From NCBI RefSeq assembly GCF_040054535.1, contig NC_090797.1:13531001-13595000 (forward strand): a stretch of 64,000 bases of DNA, in the 5' to 3' direction. This DNA comes from Antennarius striatus (lineage: Eukaryota > Chordata > Actinopteri > Lophiiformes > Antennariidae). Positions 22,850 to 35,877 of this stretch are shown here, one piece after another (the first letter of the stretch is position 1; each line of letters begins with the position of its first letter). The notes beneath the pieces are model-generated. The model worked only from the letters and a program-made list of their open reading frames with translations, made no database searches and was not told where the DNA came from. Both the position numbers and the translations under genes were made by a program.

Positions 22850-22920
22850 GCATTGGTGGTTCAGTGGTAGAATTCTCGCCTGCCACGCGGGAGGCCCGGG
22901 TTCGATTCCCGGCCAATGCA
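22850..22920 (+). tRNA. trnG-GCC: tRNA-Gly(GCC), copy 15, canonical
   Basis: Identical to copy 8. Confidence 0.97.
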
Positions 22921-23334
22921 AAAGGCCTTTTGACTTAATGGTGTGGGACTGAAAAATAGCTCAATAAGTTGTACTCTGAAGAAATGTGTTTGACGTGACC
23001 CATACTGGTACTTTAAACTTTGGCTTAGGTTGTCTCAAATTGTGGACGCAGCGCAGAAACCAACTATCCAATACACCCAAGAGAAACATTGGTTGTCTCT
23101 CAATATGCATACTTGTCTGTACTGGTCCATCACGTGAAATGCTCCTTTGGAGAAACGGTGTGGTCTTGTGGTGCCATTAGGTGATTGTCATCATGTCTTG
23201 CAGCAGAAACCCATGCCGTATGGTGGAACAGTTGAACTTCAGACTGGTGACTTGCATTACAGCTTGAGGATTGCACATATAAATTTACTATTGATGCGTC
23301 TTGGTTTGACATAGGTGAACTTACCCAGCTAGTC

Positions 23335-23417
23335 GTCAGGATGGCCGAGCGGTCTAAGGCGCTGCGTTCAGGTCGCAGTCTCCCCTGGAGGCGTGGGTTC
23401 AAATCCCACTTCTGACA
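23335..23417 (+). tRNA. trnL-CAG: tRNA-Leu(CAG), copy 15
   Basis: The body is identical to copy 1, but the flank is the 'acccagcta'/TATAAAT type otherwise seen with the AAG block. It shows that this flank also exists with CAG. Confidence 0.97.
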
Positions 23418-24407
23418 ACTGCAGCTTTTCTCCACTGCTCACAGGTCAAAATTACACACAGCATCATGTGGTTAAGCAGAATAGCTGTCCATTTTCACCC
23501 ACCTGAGTTTCAGTAAGCCATTGAGTGAACTTGACTTGCAAGTACAGTACATCATGGCAGTAAGAGAGGAGGATGAAGCCATGCACCCATCGTGAGAGGC
23601 CTAGGAGACCACGAGCAGCCAATGTAGGGACTTAACCAGCTCCCTTGCGTTAGGAGTTTTCCAATGAATCTTTTTTGTGAGGCTTTGACTATAGACGACG
23701 ATGTCCCCGAGGTCTTTGCCACGTTACCCTGATAAACAATATGTTTGAACTATTTGCCACTGCAGTCTTCCGATGAGAGGTGAAGCTACCTGTCTTGATT
23801 TCACAAACATTCTGTGTCCCTGGGATGTTATTTTGACCCCCAGTCTTGTGATGACAATGTTTTGCAGTTAATCTAACTTTGACATGCCCAACCGAGTGTT
23901 TTTGTCTTTCGCATGTCATTCACAAGATTTGCTCTTTTTTATTCCTGTCACGACAGTGGGCTGCGCTACCAGCTCGGCTAGCTATCGGTTACCTCCTGGA
24001 TTATTAGCTGTGGTCCCCTTTTTGAATCATCGCCACACAGTTTTCAGTGCTTTCCATTAGGTCCAAGGCTCTCACCGTCAAAAACACAGCTATTGCATTG
24101 TCAAAGTTATGTTATTGTTCCTTTCCTATAGGCTCTGACACTTGTTTGCAATTGCAGAGATAGCAGTCACCGATAGTCAAGCTACATTACAACGTCAACG
24201 TGAATAACGTCCCAAACATCTTATTCCAACTAAATACAGTCAGAGTATTTTACTAAAAATTTGGATTGAGGACTAATCAGGGGATGATCAAACTCCAAAG
24301 ATTTTAGTCTCTACAGACCATCAATTTCTATGCAAATGGTCATGACTATGTAGTTGTGGACTGATTTGGGTGCATTTTTGATTAGTCCATGTTATCAGGA
24401 CTTTGAA

Positions 24408-24478
24408 GCATTGGTGGTTCAGTGGTAGATTTCTCGCCTGCCACGCGGGAGGCCAGGGTTCGATTCCCGGCCAATGCA
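24408..24478 (+). tRNA. trnG-GCC: tRNA-Gly(GCC), copy 16, D- and T-stem mismatches
   Basis: It has the same T11-T24 and A50-G64 mismatches as copy 5. Confidence 0.7.
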
Positions 24479-24891
24479 AAAGGCCTTTTGACTTAATCGT
24501 GTGGGACTGAAAAATAGCTCAACAAGTTGTATTCTGAAGAAATGTGTTTGACGTGACCCATACTGGTACTTTAAACTTTGGCTTAGGTTGTCTCAAATTG
24601 TGGACTCACGCCGAAACCAACTATCCTATAAACCCAAGAGAAACATTGAGAGTCTGTCAATATGCATACTTGTCTGTACTGGTCCATCACGTGAAATGCT
24701 CCTTTGGAGAAACGGTGTGGTCTTGTGGTGCCATTAGGTGATTGTCATCGTCTCTTGCAGCAGAAACCCATGTCGTATGATGGAACAGTTGAATTTCAGA
24801 CTGGTGACTTGCATTACAGCTTGAGGATTGTACATTTAAATTTACTATCGATGCGTCTTGGTTTGACGTAGGTGAACTTACACAGCAAGTC

Positions 24892-24974
24892 GTCAGGATG
24901 GCCGAGCGGTCTAAGGCGCTGCGTTCAGGTCGCAGTCTCCCCTGGAGGCGTGGGTTCAAATCCCACTTCTGACA
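24892..24974 (+). tRNA. trnL-CAG: tRNA-Leu(CAG), copy 16
   Basis: The body is identical to copy 1, with the 'acacagcaa' flank. The spacer after it carries private changes (ATTAGACACAGC, TTTTACTATAAACGACAATG) repeated 1,557 bp later, a recent single-unit duplication. Confidence 0.97.
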
Positions 24975-25964
24975 ACTGCAGCTTTTCTCCACTGCTCACA
25001 GGTCAAAATTAGACACAGCATCATGTGGTTAAGAAGAATAGCTGTCCATTTTCACCCACCTGAGTTTCAGTAAGCCATTGAGTGAACTTGACTTGCAAGT
25101 ACAGTACATCATGGCAGTAAGAGAGGAGGATGAAGCCATGCACCCATCGTGAGAGGCCTGGGAGACCACGGGCAGCCAATGTAGGGCCTTAATCAGCTCC
25201 CTTGCGTTGGGAGTTTTCCAATGAATCGTTTTTGTGAGGCTTTTACTATAAACGACAATGTCCCCGAGGTCTTTGCCATGTTACCCTGATAAACAATATG
25301 TTTGAATTATTTGCCAGTGCAGTCTTCCGATGAGAGGTGAAGCTACCTGTCTTGATTTCACAAACATTCTGTGTCCCTGGGATGTTATTTTGACCCCCAG
25401 TCTTGTGATTACAATGTTTTGCAGTTAATCTAACTTTGACATGCCCAACCGAGTGTTTTTGTCTTTCGCGTGTCATTCACAAGATTTGCTCTTTTTTATT
25501 CCTGTCACGACAGTGGGCTGCGCTACCAGCTCGGCTAGCTATCGGTTACCTCCTGGGTTATCAGCTGTGGCCCCCTTTTTGGATCATCGCCAGACAGTTT
25601 TCAGTGCTTTCCATTAGGTCCAAGGCTCTCACCGTCAAAAACACAGCTATTGCATTGTCAAAGTTATGTTATTGTTCCTTTCCTATAGGCTCTGACACTT
25701 GTTTGCAATTGCAGAGATAGCAGTCACCGATAGTCAAGCTACATTACAACGTCAACGTGAATAACGTCCCAAACATCTTATTCCAACTAAATACAGTCAG
25801 AGTATTTTACTAAAAATTTGGATTGAGGACTAATCAGGGGATGATCAAACTCCAAAGATTTTAGTCTCTACAGACCATCAATTTCTATGCAAATGGTCAT
25901 GACTATGTAGTTGTTGACTGATTTGGGTGCATTTTTGATTAGTCCATGTTATCAGGACTTTGAA

Positions 25965-26035
25965 GCATTGGTGGTTCAGTGGTAGATTTCTCGCCTGCCA
26001 CGCGGGAGGCCAGGGTTCGATTCCCGGCCAATGCA
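25965..26035 (+). tRNA. trnG-GCC: tRNA-Gly(GCC), copy 17, D- and T-stem mismatches
   Basis: Same sequence as copy 16. Confidence 0.7.
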
Positions 26036-26448
26036 AAAGGCCTTTTGACTTAATCGTGTGGGACTGAAAAATAGCTCAACAAGTTGTATTCTGAAGAAAT
26101 GTGTTTGACGTGACCCATACTGGTACTTTAAACTTTGGCTTAGGTTGTCTCAAATTGTGGACTCACGCCGAAACCAACTATCCTATAAACCCAAGAGAAA
26201 CATTGAGAGTCTGTCAATATGCATACTTGTCTGTACTGGTCCATCACGTGAAATGCTCCTTTGGAGAAACGGTGTGGTCTTGTGGTGCCATTAGGTGATT
26301 GTCATCGTCTCTTGCAGCAGAAACCCATGTCGTATGATGGAACAGTTGAATTTCAGACTGGTGACTTGCATTACAGCTTGAGGATTGTACATTTAAATTT
26401 ACTATCGATGCGTCTTGGTTTGACGTAGGTGAACTTACACAGCAAGTC

Positions 26449-26531
26449 GTCAGGATGGCCGAGCGGTCTAAGGCGCTGCGTTCAGGTCGCAGTCTCCCCT
26501 GGAGGCGTGGGTTCAAATCCCACTTCTGACA
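26449..26531 (+). tRNA. trnL-CAG: tRNA-Leu(CAG), copy 17
   Basis: The body and flank are as in copy 16. Confidence 0.97.
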
Positions 26532-27521
26532 ACTGCAGCTTTTCTCCACTGCTCACAGGTCAAAATTAGACACAGCATCATGTGGTTAAGAAGAATAGCT
26601 GTCCATTTTCACCCACCTGAGTTTCAGTAAGCCATTGAGTGAACTTGACTTGCAAGTACAGTACATCATGGCAGTAAGAGAGGAGGATGAAGCCATGCAC
26701 CCATCGTGAGAGGCCTGGGAGACCACGGGCAGCCAATGTAGGGCCTTAATCAGCTCCCTTGCGTTGGGAGTTTTCCAATGAATCGTTTTTGTGAGGCTTT
26801 TACTATAAACGACAATGTCCCCGAGGTCTTTGCCATGTTACCCTGATAAACAATATGTTTGAATTATTTGCCAGTGCAGTCTTCCGATGAGAGGTGAAGC
26901 TACCTGTCTTGATTTCACAAACATTCTGTGTCCCTGGGATGTTATTTTGACCCCCAGTCTTGTGATTACAATGTTTTGCAGTTAATCTAACTTTGACATG
27001 CCCAACCGAGTGTTTTTGTCTTTCGCGTGTCATTCACAAGATTTGCTCTTTTTTATTCCTGTCACGACAGTGGGCTGCGCTACCAGCTCGGCTAGCTATC
27101 GGTTACCTCCTGGGTTATCAGCTGTGGCCCCCTTTTTGGATCATCGCCAGACAGTTTTCAGTGCTTTCCATTAGGTCCAAGGCTCTCACCGTCAAAAACA
27201 CAGCTATTGCATTGTCAAAGTTATGTTATTGTTCCTTTCCTATCGGCTCTGACACTCGTTTGCAATTGCAGAGATAGCAGTCACCAATCATCAAGCTGCA
27301 TTACAACGTCAACGTGAATAACGTCCCAAACATCTTATTCCAACTAAATGCAGTCAGAGTATTTTACTAAAACTTTGGATTGAGGACTAATCAGGTGATG
27401 ATCAAACTCCAAAGATTTCAGTCTCTACAGACCATCAATTTCTATGCAAATGGTCATGACTATGTAGTTGTGGACTGATTTGGATGCGTTTTTGATTAGT
27501 CCATGTTATCAGGACTTTGAA

Positions 27522-27592
27522 GCATTGGTGGTTCAGTGGTAGAATTCTCGCCTGCCACGTGGGAGGCCCAGGTTCGATTCCCGGCCAATGCA
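27522..27592 (+). tRNA. trnG-GCC: tRNA-Gly(GCC), copy 18, T-stem mismatch
   Basis: The T-stem is CCAGG/CCCGG (A51-C63 mismatch). The anticodon stem 3' strand is GTGGG, a tolerable G-T wobble. The B box is intact. Confidence 0.75.
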
Positions 27593-28006
27593 AAAGGCCT
27601 TTTGACTTAATGGTGTGGGACTCAAAAATAGCTCAACAAGTTGTACTCTGAAGAAATGTGTTTGACGTGACCCATACTGGTACTTTAAACTTTGGCTTAG
27701 GTTGTCTCAAATTGTGGACGCAGTGCCGAAACCAACTATCCAATACACCCAAGAGAAACATTGAGAGTCTCTCAATATGCATACTTGTCTGTACTGGTCC
27801 ATCACGTGAAATGCTCCTTTGGAGAAACGGTGTGGTCTTGTGGTGCCATTAGGTGATTGTCATCATCTCTTGCAGCAGAAACCCATGCTGTATGATGGAA
27901 CAGTTGAATTTCAGACTGGTGACTTGCATTACAGCTTGAGGATTGTACATTTAAATTTACTATCGATGCGTCTTGGTTTGACGTCGGTGAACTTACCCAG
28001 CAAGTC

Positions 28007-28089
28007 GTCAGGATGGCCGAGCGGTCTAAGGCGCTGCGTTCAGGTCGCAGTCTCCCCTGGAGGCGTGGGTTCAAATCCCACTTCTGACA
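28007..28089 (+). tRNA. trnL-CAG: tRNA-Leu(CAG), copy 18
   Basis: The body is identical to copy 1. The upstream flank reads TGACGTCGG instead of TGACGTAGG, making a near-CRE (TGACGTCG). Copies 23-29 share it. Confidence 0.97.
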
Positions 28090-29079
28090 ACTGCAGCTTT
28101 TCTCCACTGCTCACAGGTCAAAATTACACACAGCATCATGTGGTTAAGCAGAAAAGCTGTCCATTTTCACCCACCTGAGTTTCAGTACGCCATTGAGTGA
28201 ACTTGACTTGCAAGTACAGTACATCATGGCAGTAAGAGAGGAGGATGAAGCCATGCACCCATCGTGAGAGGCCTGGGAGACCACGGGCAGCCAATCTAGG
28301 GCCTTAACCAGCTCCCTTGCGTTGGGAGTTTTCCAATGAATCTTTTTTGTGAGGCTTTGACTATAGACGACGATGTCCCCGAGGTCTTTGCCACGTTACC
28401 CTGATAAACAATATGTTTGAACTATTTGCCACTGCAGTCTTCCGATGCGAGGTGAAGCTACCTGTCTTGATTTCACAAACATTCTGTGTCCCTGGGATGT
28501 TATTTTGACCCCCAGTCTTGTGATTACAATGTTTTGCAGTTAATCTAACTTTGACATGCCCAACCGAGTGTTTTTGTCTTTCGCATGTCATTCACAAGAT
28601 TTGCTCTTTTTTATTCCTGTCACGACAGTGGGCTACGCTACCAGCTCGGCTAGCTATCGGTTACCTCTTGGGTTATCAGCTGTGGCCCCCTTTTTGGATC
28701 ATCGCCAGACAGTTTTCAGCGCTTTCCATTAGGTCCAAGGCTCTCACCGTCAAAAACACAGCTATTGCATTGTCAAAGTTATGCTATTGTTCCTTTCCTA
28801 TCGGCTCTGACACTTGTTCGCAATTGCAGAGATAGCAGTCACCAATAGTCAAGCTACATTACAACATCAACGTGAATAACTTCCCAAAGATCTTATTCCA
28901 ACTAAATGCAGTCAGAGTATTTTACTAAAACGTTGGATTGAGGACTAATCAGGGGATGATCAAACTCCAAAGATTTCAGTCTCTACAGACCATCAATTTC
29001 TATGCAAATGGTCATGACTATGTAGTTGTGGACTGATTTAGATGCGTTTTTGATTAGTCCATGTTATCAGGACTTTGAA

Positions 29080-29150
29080 GCATTGGTGGTTCAGTGGTAG
29101 AATTCACGCCTGCCACGCGGGAGGCTAGCGTTCGATTACCGGCCAAAGCA
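29080..29150 (+). pseudogene. tRNA-Gly(GCC), degenerate copy 19
   Basis: Same sequence as copy 14, 7,788 bp later. Confidence 0.82.
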
Positions 29151-29564
29151 AAAGGCTTTTTGACTTAATGGTGTGGGACTGAAAAATAGCTCAACAAGTT
29201 GTAGTCTGAAGAAATGTGTTTGACGTGACCCATACTGGTACTTTAAACTTTGGCTTAGGTTGTCTCAAATTGTGGACGCAGCGCCGAAACCAACTATCCA
29301 ATACACCCAAGAGAAACATTGAGAGTCTCTCAATATGCATACTTGTCTGTACTGGTCCATCACGTGAAATGCTCCTTTGGAGAAACGGTGTGGTCTTGTG
29401 GTGCCATTAGGTGATTGTCATCATGTCTTGCAGCAGAAACCAATGCCGTATGGTGGAACAGTTGAATTTCAGACTGGTGACTTGCATTACAGCTTGAGGA
29501 TTGTACATTTACATTTACTATCAATGCGTCTTGGTTTGACGTAGGTGAACTTACCCAGCAAGTC

Positions 29565-29647
29565 GTCAGGATGGCCGAGCGGTCTAAGGCGCTGCGTTCA
29601 GGTCGCAGTCTCCCCTGGAGGCGTGGGTTCAAATCCCACTTCTGACA
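29565..29647 (+). tRNA. trnL-CAG: tRNA-Leu(CAG), copy 19
   Basis: The body is identical to copy 1. It is the block-B partner of copy 14. Confidence 0.97.
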
Positions 29648-30637
29648 ACTGCAGCTTTTCTCCACTGCTCAGAGGTCAAAATTACACACAGCATCATGTG
29701 GTTAAGCAGAATAGCTGTCCATTTTCACCCACCTGAGTTTCAGTAAGCCATTGAGTGAACTTGACTTGCAAGTACAGTACATCATGGCAGTAAGAGAGGA
29801 GGATGAAGCCATGCACCCATCGTGAGAGGCCTGGGAGACCACGGGCAGCCAATGTAGGGCCTTAACCAGCTCCCTTGCGTTAGGAGTTTTCCAATGAATC
29901 TTTTTTGTGAGGCTTTGACTATAGACGACGATGTCCCCGAGGTCTTTGCCACGTTACCCTGATAAACAATATGTTTGAATTATTTGCCACTGCAGTCTTC
30001 CGATTAGAGGTGAAGCTACCTGTCTTGATTTCACAAACATTCTGTGTCCCTGGGATGTTATTTTGACCCCCAGTCTTGTGATTACAATGTTTTGCAGTTA
30101 ATCTAACTTTGACATGCCCAACCGAGTGTTTTTGTCTTTCGCATGTCATTCACAAGATTTGCTCTTTTTTATTCCTGTCACGACAGTGGGCTGCGCTACC
30201 AGCTCGGCTAGCTATCGGTTACCTCTTGGGTTATCAGCTGTGGCCCCCTTTTTGGATCATCGCCAGACAGTTTTCAGTGCTTTCCATTAGGTCCAAGGCT
30301 CTCACCGTCAAAAACACAGCTATTGTATTGTCAAAGTTATGTTATTGTTCCTTTCCTATCGGCTCTGACACTTTTTCGCAATTGCAGAGATAGCAGTCAC
30401 CAATAGTCAAGCTACATTACAACGTCAACGTGAATAACGTCCCATACATCTTATTCCAACTAAATGCAGTCAGAGTATTTTACTAAAACTTTGGATTGAG
30501 GACTAATCAGGGGATGATCAAACTCCAAAGATTTCAGTCTCTACAGACCATCAATTTCTATGCAAATGGTCATGACTATGTAGTTGTGGACTGATTTGGA
30601 TGCGTTTTTGATTAGTCCATGTTATCAGGACTTTGAA

Positions 30638-30708
30638 GCATTGGTGGTTCAGTGGTAGAATTCTCGCCTGCCACGCGGGAGGCCCGGGTTCGATTCCCGG
30701 CCAATGCA
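30638..30708 (+). tRNA. trnG-GCC: tRNA-Gly(GCC), copy 20, canonical
   Basis: Identical to copy 8, and the block-B partner of copy 15. Confidence 0.97.
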
Positions 30709-31122
30709 AAAGGCCTTTTGACTTAATGGTGTGGGACTGAAAAATAGCTCAATAAGTTGTACTCTGAAGAAATGTGTTTGACGTGACCCATACTGGTACT
30801 TTAAACTTTGGCTTAGGTTGTCTCAAATTGTGGACGCAGCGCAGAAACCAACTATCCAATACACCCAAGAGAAACATTGGTTGTCTCTCAATATGCATAC
30901 TTGTCTGTACTGGTCCATCACGTGAAATGCTCCTTTGGAGAAACGGTGTGGTCTTGTGGTGCCATTAGGTGATTGTCATCATGTCTTGCAGCAGAAACCC
31001 ATGCCGTATGGTGGAACAGTTGAACTTCAGACTGGTGACTTGCATTACAGCTTGAGGATTGCACATATAAATTTACTATTGATGCGTCTTGGTTTGACAT
31101 AGGTGAACTTACCCAGCTAGTC

Positions 31123-31205
31123 GTCAGGATGGCCGAGCGGTCTAAGGCGCTGCGTTCAGGTCGCAGTCTCCCCTGGAGGCGTGGGTTCAAATCCCACTTC
31201 TGACA
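31123..31205 (+). tRNA. trnL-CAG: tRNA-Leu(CAG), copy 20
   Basis: CAG body with the 'acccagcta'/TATAAAT flank. It is the block-B partner of copy 15. Confidence 0.97.
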
Positions 31206-32195
31206 ACTGCAGCTTTTCTCCACTGCTCACAGGTCAAAATTACACACAGCATCATGTGGTTAAGCAGAATAGCTGTCCATTTTCACCCACCTGAGTTTCA
31301 GTAAGCCATTGAGTGAACTTGACTTGCAAGTACAGTACATCATGGCAGTAAGAGAGGAGGATGAAGCCATGCACCCATCGTGAGAGGCCTAGGAGACCAC
31401 GAGCAGCCAATGTAGGGACTTAACCAGCTCCCTTGCGTTAGGAGTTTTCCAATGAATCTTTTTTGTGAGGCTTTGACTATAGACGACGATGTCCCCGAGG
31501 TCTTTGCCACGTTACCCTGATAAACAATATGTTTGAACTATTTGCCACTGCAGTCTTCCGATGAGAGGTGAAGCTACCTGTCTTGATTTCACAAACATTC
31601 TGTGTCCCTGGGATGTTATTTTGACCCCCAGTCTTGTGATGACAATGTTTTGCAGTTAATCTAACTTTGACATGCCCAACCGAGTGTTTTTGTCTTTCGC
31701 ATGTCATTCACAAGATTTGCTCTTTTTTATTCCTGTCACGACAGTGGGCTGCGCTACCAGCTCGGCTAGCTATCGGTTACCTCCTGGATTATTAGCTGTG
31801 GTCCCCTTTTTGAATCATCGCCACACAGTTTTCAGTGCTTTCCATTAGGTCCAAGGCTCTCACCGTCAAAAACACAGCTATTGCATTGTCAAAGTTATGT
31901 TATTGTTCCTTTCCTATAGGCTCTGACACTTGTTTGCAATTGCAGAGATAGCAGTCACCGATAGTCAAGCTACATTACAACGTCAACGTGAATAACGTCC
32001 CAAACATCTTATTCCAACTAAATACAGTCAGAGTATTTTACTAAAAATTTGGATTGAGGACTAATCAGGGGATGATCAAACTCCAAAGATTTTAGTCTCT
32101 ACAGACCATCAATTTCTATGCAAATGGTCATGACTATGTAGTTGTGGACTGATTTGGGTGCATTTTTGATTAGTCCATGTTATCAGGACTTTGAA

Positions 32196-32266
32196 GCATT
32201 GGTGGTTCAGTGGTAGATTTCTCGCCTGCCACGCGGGAGGCCAGGGTTCGATTCCCGGCCAATGCA
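32196..32266 (+). tRNA. trnG-GCC: tRNA-Gly(GCC), copy 21, D- and T-stem mismatches
   Basis: Same sequence as copy 16. Confidence 0.7.
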
Positions 32267-32679
32267 AAAGGCCTTTTGACTTAATCGTGTGGGACTGAAA
32301 AATAGCTCAACAAGTTGTATTCTGAAGAAATGTGTTTGACGTGACCCATACTGGTACTTTAAACTTTGGCTTAGGTTGTCTCAAATTGTGGACTCACGCC
32401 GAAACCAACTATCCTATAAACCCAAGAGAAACATTGAGAGTCTGTCAATATGCATACTTGTCTGTACTGGTCCATCACGTGAAATGCTCCTTTGGAGAAA
32501 CGGTGTGGTCTTGTGGTGCCATTAGGTGATTGTCATCGTCTCTTGCAGCAGAAACCCATGTCGTATGATGGAACAGTTGAATTTCAGACTGGTGACTTGC
32601 ATTACAGCTTGAGGATTGTACATTTAAATTTACTATCGATGCGTCTTGGTTTGACGTAGGTGAACTTACACAGCAAGTC

Positions 32680-32762
32680 GTCAGGATGGCCGAGCGGTCT
32701 AAGGCGCTGCGTTCAGGTCGCAGTCTCCCCTGGAGGCGTGGGTTCAAATCCCACTTCTGACA
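32680..32762 (+). tRNA. trnL-CAG: tRNA-Leu(CAG), copy 21
   Basis: Body and flank as in copy 16. Confidence 0.97.
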
Positions 32763-33752
32763 ACTGCAGCTTTTCTCCACTGCTCACAGGTCAAAATTAG
32801 ACACAGCATCATGTGGTTAAGAAGAATAGCTGTCCATTTTCACCCACCTGAGTTTCAGTAAGCCATTGAGTGAACTTGACTTGCAAGTACAGTACATCAT
32901 GGCAGTAAGAGAGGAGGATGAAGCCATGCACCCATCGTGAGAGGCCTGGGAGACCACGGGCAGCCAATGTAGGGCCTTAATCAGCTCCCTTGCGTTGGGA
33001 GTTTTCCAATGAATCGTTTTTGTGAGGCTTTTACTATAAACGACAATGTCCCCGAGGTCTTTGCCATGTTACCCTGATAAACAATATGTTTGAATTATTT
33101 GCCAGTGCAGTCTTCCGATGAGAGGTGAAGCTACCTGTCTTGATTTCACAAACATTCTGTGTCCCTGGGATGTTATTTTGACCCCCAGTCTTGTGATTAC
33201 AATGTTTTGCAGTTAATCTAACTTTGACATGCCCAACCGAGTGTTTTTGTCTTTCGCGTGTCATTCACAAGATTTGCTCTTTTTTATTCCTGTCACGACA
33301 GTGGGCTGCGCTACCAGCTCGGCTAGCTATCGGTTACCTCCTGGGTTATCAGCTGTGGCCCCCTTTTTGGATCATCGCCAGACAGTTTTCAGTGCTTTCC
33401 ATTAGGTCCAAGGCTCTCACCGTCAAAAACACAGCTATTGCATTGTCAAAGTTATGTTATTGTTCCTTTCCTATAGGCTCTGACACTTGTTTGCAATTGC
33501 AGAGATAGCAGTCACCGATAGTCAAGCTACATTACAACGTCAACGTGAATAACGTCCCAAACATCTTATTCCAACTAAATACAGTCAGAGTATTTTACTA
33601 AAAATTTGGATTGAGGACTAATCAGGGGATGATCAAACTCCAAAGATTTTAGTCTCTACAGACCATCAATTTCTATGCAAATGGTCATGACTATGTAGTT
33701 GTTGACTGATTTGGGTGCATTTTTGATTAGTCCATGTTATCAGGACTTTGAA

Positions 33753-33823
33753 GCATTGGTGGTTCAGTGGTAGATTTCTCGCCTGCCACGCGGGAGGCCA
33801 GGGTTCGATTCCCGGCCAATGCA
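33753..33823 (+). tRNA. trnG-GCC: tRNA-Gly(GCC), copy 22, D- and T-stem mismatches
   Basis: Same sequence as copy 17. Confidence 0.7.
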
Positions 33824-34236
33824 AAAGGCCTTTTGACTTAATCGTGTGGGACTGAAAAATAGCTCAACAAGTTGTATTCTGAAGAAATGTGTTTGACGTG
33901 ACCCATACTGGTACTTTAAACTTTGGCTTAGGTTGTCTCAAATTGTGGACTCACGCCGAAACCAACTATCCTATAAACCCAAGAGAAACATTGAGAGTCT
34001 GTCAATATGCATACTTGTCTGTACTGGTCCATCACGTGAAATGCTCCTTTGGAGAAACGGTGTGGTCTTGTGGTGCCATTAGGTGATTGTCATCGTCTCT
34101 TGCAGCAGAAACCCATGTCGTATGATGGAACAGTTGAATTTCAGACTGGTGACTTGCATTACAGCTTGAGGATTGTACATTTAAATTTACTATCGATGCG
34201 TCTTGGTTTGACGTAGGTGAACTTACACAGCAAGTC

Positions 34237-34319
34237 GTCAGGATGGCCGAGCGGTCTAAGGCGCTGCGTTCAGGTCGCAGTCTCCCCTGGAGGCGTGGGT
34301 TCAAATCCCACTTCTGACA
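34237..34319 (+). tRNA. trnL-CAG: tRNA-Leu(CAG), copy 22
   Basis: Body and flank as in copy 17. Confidence 0.97.
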
Positions 34320-35309
34320 ACTGCAGCTTTTCTCCACTGCTCACAGGTCAAAATTAGACACAGCATCATGTGGTTAAGAAGAATAGCTGTCCATTTTCAC
34401 CCACCTGAGTTTCAGTAAGCCATTGAGTGAACTTGACTTGCAAGTACAGTACATCATGGCAGTAAGAGAGGAGGATGAAGCCATGCACCCATCGTGAGAG
34501 GCCTGGGAGACCACGGGCAGCCAATGTAGGGCCTTAATCAGCTCCCTTGCGTTGGGAGTTTTCCAATGAATCGTTTTTGTGAGGCTTTTACTATAAACGA
34601 CAATGTCCCCGAGGTCTTTGCCATGTTACCCTGATAAACAATATGTTTGAATTATTTGCCAGTGCAGTCTTCCGATGAGAGGTGAAGCTACCTGTCTTGA
34701 TTTCACAAACATTCTGTGTCCCTGGGATGTTATTTTGACCCCCAGTCTTGTGATTACAATGTTTTGCAGTTAATCTAACTTTGACATGCCCAACCGAGTG
34801 TTTTTGTCTTTCGCGTGTCATTCACAAGATTTGCTCTTTTTTATTCCTGTCACGACAGTGGGCTGCGCTACCAGCTCGGCTAGCTATCGGTTACCTCCTG
34901 GGTTATCAGCTGTGGCCCCCTTTTTGGATCATCGCCAGACAGTTTTCAGTGCTTTCCATTAGGTCCAAGGCTCTCACCGTCAAAAACACAGCTATTGCAT
35001 TGTCAAAGTTATGTTATTGTTCCTTTCCTATCGGCTCTGACACTCGTTTGCAATTGCAGAGATAGCAGTCACCAATCATCAAGCTGCATTACAACGTCAA
35101 CGTGAATAACGTCCCAAACATCTTATTCCAACTAAATGCAGTCAGAGTATTTTACTAAAACTTTGGATTGAGGACTAATCAGGTGATGATCAAACTCCAA
35201 AGATTTCAGTCTCTACAGACCATCAATTTCTATGCAAATGGTCATGACTATGTAGTTGTGGACTGATTTGGATGCGTTTTTGATTAGTCCATGTTATCAG
35301 GACTTTGAA

Positions 35310-35380
35310 GCATTGGTGGTTCAGTGGTAGAATTCTCGCCTGCCACGTGGGAGGCCCAGGTTCGATTCCCGGCCAATGCA
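35310..35380 (+). tRNA. trnG-GCC: tRNA-Gly(GCC), copy 23, T-stem mismatch
   Basis: Same sequence as copy 18 (A51-C63 mismatch, GTGGG). Confidence 0.75.
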
Positions 35381-35794
35381 AAAGGCCTTTTGACTTAATG
35401 GTGTGGGACTCAAAAATAGCTCAACAAGTTGTACTCTGAAGAAATGTGTTTGACGTGACCCATACTGGTACTTTAAACTTTGGCTTAGGTTGTCTCAAAT
35501 TGTGGACGCAGTGCCGAAACCAACTATCCAATACACCCAAGAGAAACATTGAGAGTCTCTCAATATGCATACTTGTCTGTACTGGTCCATCACGTGAAAT
35601 GCTCCTTTGGAGAAACGGTGTGGTCTTGTGGTGCCATTAGGTGATTGTCATCATCTCTTGCAGCAGAAACCCATGCTGTATGATGGAACAGTTGAATTTC
35701 AGACTGGTGACTTGCATTACAGCTTGAGGATTGTACATTTAAATTTACTATCGATGCGTCTTGGTTTGACGTCGGTGAACTTACCCAGCAAGTC

Positions 35795-35877
35795 GTCAGG
35801 ATGGCCGAGCGGTCTAAGGCGCTGCGTTCAGGTCGCAGTCTCCCCTGGAGGCGTGGGTTCAAATCCCACTTCTGACA
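35795..35877 (+). tRNA. trnL-CAG: tRNA-Leu(CAG), copy 23
   Basis: The body is identical to copy 1, with the TGACGTCGG flank. Confidence 0.97.

Larger units (their letters stand above)
20355..28142 (+). repeat. Five-unit higher-order repeat, block A (7,788 bp)
   Basis: This block contains Gly copies 14-18 and Leu copies 14-18. Every gene position recurs exactly 7,788 bp later, and the rare variants I compared are shared. Among them are ACAACATCAACG at 21073/28861, a CACTTTTTCGC change near 22582/30370, CTAGGAGACCACGAGC at 23601/31389, and the damaged tRNA-Gly. At the left edge identity starts after a C/G difference at 20354/28142. Confidence 0.88.

Noticed and set aside
27390-27490. Possible C/D-box snoRNA (GTGATGA ... 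CTGA) upstream of tRNA-Gly
   Set aside because: The C box exists only in units with AGGTGATG, no C'/D' pair is seen, and the flanking inverted repeat is not adjacent to the D-box side.
27819-28178. 119-codon + strand open frame running through tRNA-Leu
   Set aside because: It exists only where one stop codon is altered in the TGACGTCGG class, and it reads through a tRNA gene.
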